Of a DNA stretch of 64,000 bases, positions 25,282 through 31,248 are shown piece after piece. Made by a program: the position numbers and the translations under genes. The stretch lies in assembly GCA_039818345.1 (NCBI GenBank), contig JBCBUC010000001.1, positions 124,001 to 188,000 of the forward strand. Direction: 5' to 3'. The DNA comes from Parvularcula sp039818345 (GTDB lineage: Bacteria > Pseudomonadota > Alphaproteobacteria > Caulobacterales > Parvularculaceae). The first letter of the stretch is position 1, and every line of letters begins with the position of its first letter. Under the pieces are notes generated by a model. It saw nothing but the letters and a program-made list of their open reading frames with translations, ran no database searches and had not been told where the DNA came from.

Positions 25282-26337
25282 GTGACCAGCACGCTGTTCC
25301 TCTCCGATGCCATCACGGCACTGGTTGCACCGGACGCCTATGATCCGGTGCATGAGGCGGTGCGGGCACCCAGCCTCTTTTCACGTAAGACCCAGGTGAA
25401 GCGGGGTGCAGGTACCCATCTTGAAGGCTTGGGGCGGCGTGATGAGGTCGTGGCTTGCTTACCGCTTGGCGCGACCAGCTGCCAGACCCTCAAAGTATCT
25501 GCCCAAATTGGTCGCCAAGTCAGCCATGGCGACATCAGCGACGCCGTCGAGACGGCGCTGCGTAAGGCGGGCGCGCCTGGCTTTGCGGTGATCTGCGCTG
25601 AGCCAACAGAGGTGAGGCTTGATGGCGCGATCGTTGAGGGCTCCGCGGTTGGTAGGCCAGCGGGCACGCTCGATATGATTGTCACTGCCTTTATTAGCCC
25701 ACTGAGTATCCTATCCGATCTTGAAAAGGTCGCGACCCAAGGCGGGCTCGAACTCAAAGGGGTGATGGCCGCAGAAGAGGCCGTGTCAGCCAGTCTCGGT
25801 CCGAACCGGCAATCAATCCTGCTGATCGATACGTGGACGACGAAATTTGTCGCCCTTTCCAACGACGGTGTTGGCGCGTCGATCACGGTACCGATTGGTT
25901 CAGGGCACTTGTCACTCGACCTCAAGCTCAGTTTCGATTTGACGGACGCGGCGGCTGAAAAGCTCGCTGAGCGTTTTATCCTTGATCGGTGCAGTGCCGC
26001 TGATGCTGAGAAGGTAGAAGTGGCGGCGGCGCGGCTTGATGAGCTGACAGCGGCTTGTCGGGACGCCGCGATGGCAGCGGAGCTTTCCATGGAGGATGTT
26101 TTGCTGGTTGGTTTGCCTGCCTCACCGCGGGTGGTGGAGGCCTGGGCTGCTGTCGGTGCCAAGGTCAGTGCCCCGGGAATCGATCTTCCGAAAACCAGCC
26201 CACCGCTTTTGACCATGATCAGAGGGGCAACCCAGCTCGCCGCGGGCGCGGTGCCAAGAGCCCATGCCATGGCGCTGCAGCTTGATGCGCCGAACGAAGC
26301 GTCCAGCGCGCTTCGTTGGCTCAAAAAGAACTTCTAG
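25282..26337 (+). CDS. ftsA: degenerate FtsA-like actin homologue
   Basis: A 351-residue protein in the ftsA slot after ftsQ. FtsA normally anchors FtsZ filaments to the membrane through an ATP-bound actin fold. The scaffold fits (ILDLEKV-like and ITVPIGSGHLSLDL match the IPVGG-H-TxDI part), and the last residues SSALRWLKKNF fit the amphipathic membrane-targeting helix. But phosphate loop 2, normally DIGxGTTD, reads DTWTTKF (183-189), phosphate loop 1 at the N-terminus is not recognisable, and the adenosine motif GG is VGLPASP. Typical FtsA is 410-430 residues. Start GTG 25282, ten bases after ftsQ. No ftsZ follows. Confidence 0.78.
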   Translation: MTSTLFLSDAITALVAPDAYDPVHEAVRAPSLFSRKTQVKRGAGTHLEGLGRRDEVVACLPLGATSCQTLKVSAQIGRQVSHGDISDAVETALRKAGAPGFAVICAEPTEVRLDGAIVEGSAVGRPAGTLDMIVTAFISPLSILSDLEKVATQGGLELKGVMAAEEAVSASLGPNRQSILLIDTWTTKFVALSNDGVGASITVPIGSGHLSLDLKLSFDLTDAAAEKLAERFILDRCSAADAEKVEVAAARLDELTAACRDAAMAAELSMEDVLLVGLPASPRVVEAWAAVGAKVSAPGIDLPKTSPPLLTMIRGATQLAAGAVPRAHAMALQLDAPNEASSALRWLKKNF

Positions 26338-26368
26338 CATCCTCCGATGAGTGTCCTAGGTGAGAGGC

Positions 26369-27010
26369 ATGGTTTCTTGGACAAACGACCTCCCGCACGC
26401 ACCCGTGCTTGGTGATGACATGGAGATGCCGCGCTTGCGGCTTGAGACGCTCCAGTATCTTGCCGCGCGCCGTTCTCTGACTGCGGCGCAAATGATGGAA
26501 CCTGGCCCATCCCCTGAAGAGCTTGATGCGCTTCTCCAGATTGCGTCGCGGGTGCCTGATCACCGGCGGGTTCATCCCTTTCGATTTTTGGTCTTCGATG
26601 GTGACGCGCGCGCCGCCTTTGGCGATGTCTTGGCCGAAGCGATGATCAACGGCGATCCGCAGGCGACTGATGACTGTCTGCGCTTGGAACGAGAACGTTT
26701 TATGCGCGCACCGGTTGTTTTGGCGGTGATCAGCAAGGTGAACTTTGAGCACAAAACCCCCGAGTGGGAGCAGATCCTGACCGCGGGGGCCGTTTGCCAA
26801 AACCTCATCATTGCCGCCGGCGCGGCGGGCTATGCGGCGCAGTGGCTGACGGAGTGGTACGCCTTTGACGAGGGCGTGTTGTCAGCGATGGGCTTGTCGT
26901 CAACCGAGCGGGTGGCGGGTTTTATCTATATCGGTACCGCAACAAGCGCGCCCAAGGAGCGGGCGCGTATGTCCGCATCTGAGCTTACTGCTCGTTGGAC
27001 GGCGGGGTGA
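26369..27010 (+). CDS. nitroreductase-family protein (YdjA-like)
   Basis: A 213-residue FMN-dependent nitroreductase-like protein. Seen: LETLQYLAARRSLTAAQM at the N-terminus (FMN-binding RRS), RVPDHRRVHPFRFLVF and a GAVCQNLIIAAGAAGYAAQWLT helix typical of the family. It occupies the place where ftsZ usually lies after ftsA but is unrelated to it. ATG 26369 is preferred (GGTGAG before it). The 3' end overlaps the convergent pgsA end by 26 bases. Substrate unknown. Confidence 0.85.
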   Translation: MVSWTNDLPHAPVLGDDMEMPRLRLETLQYLAARRSLTAAQMMEPGPSPEELDALLQIASRVPDHRRVHPFRFLVFDGDARAAFGDVLAEAMINGDPQATDDCLRLERERFMRAPVVLAVISKVNFEHKTPEWEQILTAGAVCQNLIIAAGAAGYAAQWLTEWYAFDEGVLSAMGLSSTERVAGFIYIGTATSAPKERARMSASELTARWTAG

Positions 27011-27527
27011 CACCGAAGCTTAGGGTTTTGAAGGTTTCAGTCGTGTAATGAATACCTGTGACAACGGTGAGCGCAGCGGCAATCCACAAAAGCGCATAAC
27101 CAAAGATCGATGCACCGATCGTCAGAACAAAGAGAGCAAAAAGCTGCGTCGCGGTCTTGCCCTTCGCCAGGGTCGAGACCGGCAACTCACCGCCTTGCTC
27201 AACAAGGCCTTCGCGGAGACCCGCTACCCACAGCTCACGCATGGCGATCGCAAGCACGGGGACCAACATCAGTCCCACCAGAGTACCATTGGCAACCAAC
27301 ACGATGAGCGCGGTGGTCGTCAGCATTTTATCCGCAATAGGATCAAGGGCGCGGCCAAGGGCTGTTTCTTCTTGGCGGCGACGGGCGACATAGCCATCAA
27401 GAAGATCCGTCACCGCCGCGATACCGAACACCGCGGCGGCTGCCAGTGCATTTCCTGTCATGACCAACAGGGCGTAAGGCAAAACCAAAATCGCTCGTAA
27501 GAGGGTCAATTGGTTTGCGAGGGTCAT
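26985..27527 (-). CDS. pgsA: CDP-diacylglycerol--glycerol-3-phosphate phosphatidyltransferase
   Basis: A 180-residue membrane enzyme that makes phosphatidylglycerol phosphate. The CDP-alcohol transferase signature D-x2-DG-x2-AR-x8-G-x3-D-x3-D is present as TDLLDGYVARRRQEETALGR followed by ALDPIAD. About four to five membrane helices. ATG 27527 (TLANQLTLLRA...) is preferred to the longer version, and lies 5 bases after the accC stop, so pgsA is the last gene of aroQ-accB-accC-pgsA. Confidence 0.93.
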   Translation of the reverse strand: MTLANQLTLLRAILVLPYALLVMTGNALAAAAVFGIAAVTDLLDGYVARRRQEETALGRALDPIADKMLTTTALIVLVANGTLVGLMLVPVLAIAMRELWVAGLREGLVEQGGELPVSTLAKGKTATQLFALFVLTIGASIFGYALLWIAAALTVVTGIHYTTETFKTLSFGVTPPSNEQ

Positions 27528-27532
27528 GCCCG

Positions 27533-28879
27533 TTACTCCTCTTCGCTCGCGAGCCAATCACCGAGCCAATGGATATGGTAGTCCCCATCGAGAATGTCTT
27601 TTTCCTGCAGGAGGCGCTCGAACAGCGGAACCGTGGTTTTAATGCCCGATAGGACGGTTTCTTCGAGAGAGCGCTGAAGACGTTTGAGCACCAACTCGCG
27701 GCTATCGCCCCAAACAATCAGCTTGCCGATCATCGAGTCGTAATAAGGAGGGATCGAGTAGCCATCATAGACCGCCGAATCGAACCGCACCCCAAGTCCG
27801 CCAGGGGCATGAAACTCTTCAACCCGACCAGGGGACGGCACAAAGGTCACGGGATCTTCGGCGTTGATCCGGCACTCGATCGCGTGGCCTTGGATTTTGA
27901 CATCCTCTTGCTTCACGCTCAGCGGATTACCCGCCGCAATGGAGATCTGCTCTCGGACGAGATCGATCCCCGTCACTTGCTCCGTCACGGGATGCTCAAC
28001 CTGAAGCCGCGTGTTCATCTCGATAAAGAAGAACTCGCCGTTTTCGTAGAGATATTCAACGGTGCCGACGCCAAGGTAACCAAGCCCTTCGATCGCTTTT
28101 CGCGTCGTCTCACCGATCTTCGCCCGCGCTTCTGGTGAAAGAACGGGTGAGGGGGCTTCTTCAAGGACTTTTTGGTTACGGCGTTGGAGTGAGCAGTCGC
28201 GCTCGCCAAGATGGATCACATTGCCATGGCTATCGGCTGCGATCTGAATTTCAATGTGACGCGGCGTTTCAAGGTATCGCTCGATATAGACGGATCCATC
28301 GCCAAAGGCAGCTTCCGCCTCGGTGCTGGCCGCTGCGAGGGCGCCTTCGAGTTCGCTGGCATCACGGGCGAGTTTCATCCCGCGGCCGCCGCCGCCCGCT
28401 GCAGCTTTGATCAGGGCAGGGTAGCCGATCGTCTCAGCGGCTGCCCGTGCTTCTTCGAGATTAGCAAGAGCGCCATCCGAACCGGGCACCAAGGGGATGC
28501 CGAGATCGCCAACCGCGCGCTTCGCTGCAATCTTATCGCCCATCGTCCGAATGTGATCAGCGGAGGGACCAATAAAGGTGATCCCATGGGCTTTCACGAT
28601 TTCTGCGAAACGTGCGTTCTCGGACAGGAAGCCGTAACCTGGATGAATCGCATCGGCGCCCGTGATTTCAGCCGCAGAGACGATCGCGGCGATGTTGAGG
28701 TAGCTTCCCTTCGCCGGGGGAGGACCAATGCAGACGCTCTCGTCGGCCAGGCGCACATGCATAGCGTTGGCGTCAGCGGTTGAATGGACAGCAACCGTTG
28801 CGATGCCGAGATCACGGCAGGCACGGTGGACCCGCATGGCGATCTCACCGCGGTTAGCGATCAGAACCTTTTTGAACAT
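27533..28879 (-). CDS. accC: acetyl-CoA carboxylase biotin carboxylase subunit
   Basis: A 448-residue ATP-grasp biotin carboxylase that carboxylates the biotin on AccB in the first step of fatty-acid synthesis. Marks: MFKKVLIANRGEIAMRV at the start, GYGFLSENARFAE, the glycine-rich ATP loop AAAGGGGRGMK, RDCSLQRRNQKVLEEAPS, FIEMNTRLQVEHPVTE and INAEDP. Full length. It starts 3 bases after the accB stop. Confidence 0.97.
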   Translation of the reverse strand: MFKKVLIANRGEIAMRVHRACRDLGIATVAVHSTADANAMHVRLADESVCIGPPPAKGSYLNIAAIVSAAEITGADAIHPGYGFLSENARFAEIVKAHGITFIGPSADHIRTMGDKIAAKRAVGDLGIPLVPGSDGALANLEEARAAAETIGYPALIKAAAGGGGRGMKLARDASELEGALAAASTEAEAAFGDGSVYIERYLETPRHIEIQIAADSHGNVIHLGERDCSLQRRNQKVLEEAPSPVLSPEARAKIGETTRKAIEGLGYLGVGTVEYLYENGEFFFIEMNTRLQVEHPVTEQVTGIDLVREQISIAAGNPLSVKQEDVKIQGHAIECRINAEDPVTFVPSPGRVEEFHAPGGLGVRFDSAVYDGYSIPPYYDSMIGKLIVWGDSRELVLKRLQRSLEETVLSGIKTTVPLFERLLQEKDILDGDYHIHWLGDWLASEEE

Positions 28880-28882
28880 GGT

Positions 28883-29356
28883 CTACGCCTCGAGGACGAT
28901 AAGGGCTTCGTCGAATTCGACGGGCTCAGCATTCTTGGCAAGGATCTCTTGCACACGGCCTGCGCGCGGTGCCTTGATCTCGTTCATCGTCTTCATGGCT
29001 TCGACGATCATGAGCGTCTGGCCTTCTTTGACCTCTCCGCCCACTTCAACGAACTGTGCAGCGCCTGGCGTTGGCGAAAGATAGGCTGTTCCCACCATCG
29101 GCGATCGGATCGCCTCGCCTGAGGGAGCTGTTGGTGCAGCGGAGGCAGGGGCCGGTTCGGCAGCGACCGGTGCCGCGGCAGCGATGGGCAACGGGGCGAC
29201 GGCAGCTTGCGGCTCAATCATTGTCTGTTGGACCATCCGAGCGACGCGAAGGCGCATACCGCCTCGTTCAAGCTCGATTTCGGTCAGGCCCGTGTCGTTG
29301 AGGACGTCCGCCAACTCACGAACGACGTGGAGGTCCTCATCCATGCTCTTTGGCAT
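28883..29356 (-). CDS. accB: biotin carboxyl carrier protein AccB
   Basis: A 157-residue carrier subunit. N-terminal oligomerising part (VVRELADVLNDTGLTEIELE), Ala/Pro-rich linker (about 47-80) and the biotinyl domain with target Lys in VEAMKTMNEI. The Thr after Lys replaces the Met of E. coli AMKM, as commonly seen in this class. ATG at 29356, 8 bases after the aroQ stop; ATG 29344 is an alternative. Confidence 0.95.
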   Translation of the reverse strand: MPKSMDEDLHVVRELADVLNDTGLTEIELERGGMRLRVARMVQQTMIEPQAAVAPLPIAAAAPVAAEPAPASAAPTAPSGEAIRSPMVGTAYLSPTPGAAQFVEVGGEVKEGQTLMIVEAMKTMNEIKAPRAGRVQEILAKNAEPVEFDEALIVLEA

Positions 29357-29364
29357 CCTATTGT

Positions 29365-29838
29365 TTATCCCTCAGCTTTGACTGGCTGGCCATCAAGGAG
29401 TGCGATCGCAGCGTCAAGAGCCAGCGTATAACTCTGTGGACCAAAACCAGCGATTACACCGCGACACGCAGGCGCGATGATCGAACGGTGCCGGATTGCC
29501 TCGCGCGCGTGAGGATTGGAAAGGTGAACCTCAATCACCGGGCCGGGGACGGTGAGAAGCGCGTCAAGCAACGCGATCGACGTGTGGGTGTAGCCTGCCG
29601 CATTGATAAGAACAGCGCCGCAATCCCTCGATTCTTGGACGGCGGTGACTAGATCGCCTTCGCTATTGTGTTGCGAAAAGTGAAGCACGCGGCCGGTGTG
29701 CGCCAGCCTATCGCGGCAAAGCTCCTCGATATCTTGAAGCGTAGCGGTGCCATAGATCTCCGGCTGCCTCGTCCCAAGAAGGTTGAGGTTTGGTCCATTC
29801 AGAACGGCAATCGCGCCAGTATCACTTGCAGTGCCCAT
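29365..29838 (-). CDS. aroQ: type II 3-dehydroquinate dehydratase
   Basis: A 157-residue shikimate-pathway enzyme turning 3-dehydroquinate into 3-dehydroshikimate. Marks: LNGPNLNLLGTRQPEIYG with the catalytic Arg and Tyr, FSQHNSEGDLV, LINAAGYTHTSIAL and IEVHLSNPHARE with the catalytic His. First gene of the aroQ-accB-accC-pgsA run, an order known in Alphaproteobacteria. Divergent from thiS, 28 bases apart. Confidence 0.96.
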   Translation of the reverse strand: MGTASDTGAIAVLNGPNLNLLGTRQPEIYGTATLQDIEELCRDRLAHTGRVLHFSQHNSEGDLVTAVQESRDCGAVLINAAGYTHTSIALLDALLTVPGPVIEVHLSNPHAREAIRHRSIIAPACRGVIAGFGPQSYTLALDAAIALLDGQPVKAEG

Positions 29839-29866
29839 CCCGCGCTTTTAGCTGCGAGTTGTGACC

Positions 29867-30103
29867 ATGAGCAAAACGAAAAGCACCTCGGCGCCCAACG
29901 AGATTGCCATCACCCTTAACGGAGAGGGCCGCAATGTGCCCGCGGGCCTGTCGCTGGCGGGCCTCCTGGAACATTTTGGCTTGCTCGGCGGTAAGGTGGC
30001 AGTGGAACGCAACAAAGAGATCGTCCCTCGATCAGTGTTTGATGACACGACCATCAACCACGGCGATATCATTGAAATTGTACGATTTGTCGGAGGTGGA
30101 TGA
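29867..30103 (+). CDS. thiS: thiamine sulfur carrier ThiS
   Basis: A 78-residue ubiquitin-like sulfur carrier that feeds thiazole synthesis. Seen: ITLNGEGRNVPAGLSLAGLL, KVAVERNKEIVPRS and the C-terminal EIVRFVGGG, whose last Gly-Gly is adenylated and then carries thiocarboxylate (one Gly extra at the end). ATG 29867 is preferred to GTG 29861. One base separates its stop from thiG. Confidence 0.92.
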   Translation: MSKTKSTSAPNEIAITLNGEGRNVPAGLSLAGLLEHFGLLGGKVAVERNKEIVPRSVFDDTTINHGDIIEIVRFVGGG

Positions 30104-30104
30104 G

Positions 30105-30905
30105 ATGAGTACGGAGAAGAACGTTCGAGGTCGCGATACATTCACCGTTGCGGGTCAGACCTTCACATCTCGCCTGATTGTTGGGACAGGAAAGTACAAG
30201 AGTTACGAAGAAAATGCGGCTGCTGCTGAGGCTGCAGGCGCGGAAATGGTGACCGTTGCTGTGCGCCGCGTGAACCTGACCAACCCTGATGAGCCTATGC
30301 TCGTTGATTATGTGCGGCCTGATCGCTTCGTCTTTCTACCGAACACCGCCGGGTGCTTCACCGGAGAAGATGCCATCCGCACACTCCGCCTTGCGCGCGA
30401 CGCGGGGGGCTGGAGTCTCGTCAAGCTTGAAGTGTTGAGTGATCCCGACACGTTGTATCCTGATATGATCGAGACGTTGCGCGCGCTCGAACTTCTGATT
30501 GCCGATGGTTTTGATGTGATGGTCTATTGCTCGGACGATCCGGTGATGGCCAGGCGTTTGGAGGCTGAAGGTGCAGCCGCGATCATGCCGCTTGGGGCCC
30601 CCATCGGATCTGGGCTTGGTATTCAAAATCCCCTCAATATCAGGCTTATAGCAGAAGAAGCGAAGGTGCCCGTGGTGGTGGATGCCGGTGTTGGCACCGC
30701 TTCCGATGCGTCGATCGCCATGGAACTTGGCTGCGACGCGGTGCTGATGAACACCGCGATCGCTGCTGCGAAGGACCCCATCAGGATGGCTCGCGCGATG
30801 AAACTGGCGGTCGAGGCAGGTCGCGAGGCTTTTCTTGCAGGTCGTATGCCGACCAAGCTCTACGGCGCAGCTAGCAGTCCGCAGGCGGATCTCATCTCCT
30901 CGTGA
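30105..30905 (+). CDS. thiG: thiazole synthase ThiG
   Basis: A 266-residue TIM-barrel enzyme forming the thiazole phosphate of thiamine from DXP, dehydroglycine and ThiS-thiocarboxylate. Marks: RLIVGTGKYKSYEE, the Schiff-base Lys in SLVKLEVL, PNTAGCFT, MPLGAPIGSGLGIQNP and DAGVGTASDASIAMELGCDAVLMNTAI. Cotranscribed with thiS. ATG 30105 is chosen, GGAGGTGGATG lying just upstream; the frame is open further up but inside thiS. No TPP riboswitch can be seen before the pair. Confidence 0.96.
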   Translation: MSTEKNVRGRDTFTVAGQTFTSRLIVGTGKYKSYEENAAAAEAAGAEMVTVAVRRVNLTNPDEPMLVDYVRPDRFVFLPNTAGCFTGEDAIRTLRLARDAGGWSLVKLEVLSDPDTLYPDMIETLRALELLIADGFDVMVYCSDDPVMARRLEAEGAAAIMPLGAPIGSGLGIQNPLNIRLIAEEAKVPVVVDAGVGTASDASIAMELGCDAVLMNTAIAAAKDPIRMARAMKLAVEAGREAFLAGRMPTKLYGAASSPQADLISS

Positions 30906-30918
30906 CGACGAGTGCGCG

Positions 30919-30945
30919 CGGCGTTCGAATCGCCGGCCCGATTCG
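30919..30945. other. two overlapping, mutually exclusive hairpins after thiG
   Basis: CGGCG-TTCGAAT-CGCCG (30919-30935) and CGAATCG-CCGGCC-CGATTCG (30926-30945) are both perfect stems and share bases, so only one can form. They lie 14 bases after the thiG stop. There is no T-run after either, so a simple intrinsic terminator is not supported. Confidence 0.4.
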
Positions 30946-31248
30946 ATCATGTTGAGCGGGCAATGCGCGATGAATGGTCGGGCAGAAAAGGTCCGCCGGT
31001 CTTGCGCTTAGCCGAAAGTGGCTGAAATTGGGCCGATATCGACGATAATCGCCTAACTTTCGTGACATTTTTACATCATGGCACAGCGTGAATCGACGAT
31101 CGCCGTGAACCTTGTTGACGGTTTTTTTTGGTTATGCAGAAGTAAATACGACGGTTTGGTTACGCGGCGTTCACAGGGCTCTGCGTATTCCAAACTTGGG
31201 ATTCGTCGTGGTGGCGCTTCCCTGGGGCAGTCTTTGAAAGGTAAAACC
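30946..31248. promoter_or_regulatory. leader region of the TonB-dependent receptor gene
   Basis: About 300 bases with no other gene. A TTGACG at 31115 followed by eight Ts is a candidate -35 element, but no convincing -10 is found at 16-18 bases. The receptor frame is open back to 31078 (ATG) yet the signal peptide starts at 31249. AAAGG at 31238-31242 is its ribosome-binding site. Confidence 0.35.

Noticed and set aside
25338..26324. A 328-codon open frame opposite to ftsA
   Set aside because: It has a Ser/Ala-rich composition typical of the complement of a GC-rich gene and no domain pattern; the sense frame matches the ftsA position and ending.
29839..29866. A TPP riboswitch before thiS-thiG
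   Set aside because: Only 28 bases separate aroQ and thiS, too few for the aptamer, and the conserved CUGAGA core is absent.
30919..30935. A tRNA T-arm look-alike (CGGCG-TTCGAAT-CGCCG)
   Set aside because: No matching acceptor stem, D-arm or anticodon arm is found upstream; the sequence there is the end of thiG.
31078..31248. An N-terminal extension of the TonB-dependent receptor
   Set aside because: The added residues would bury the signal peptide; ATG 31249 has an AAAGG and begins a normal signal sequence.
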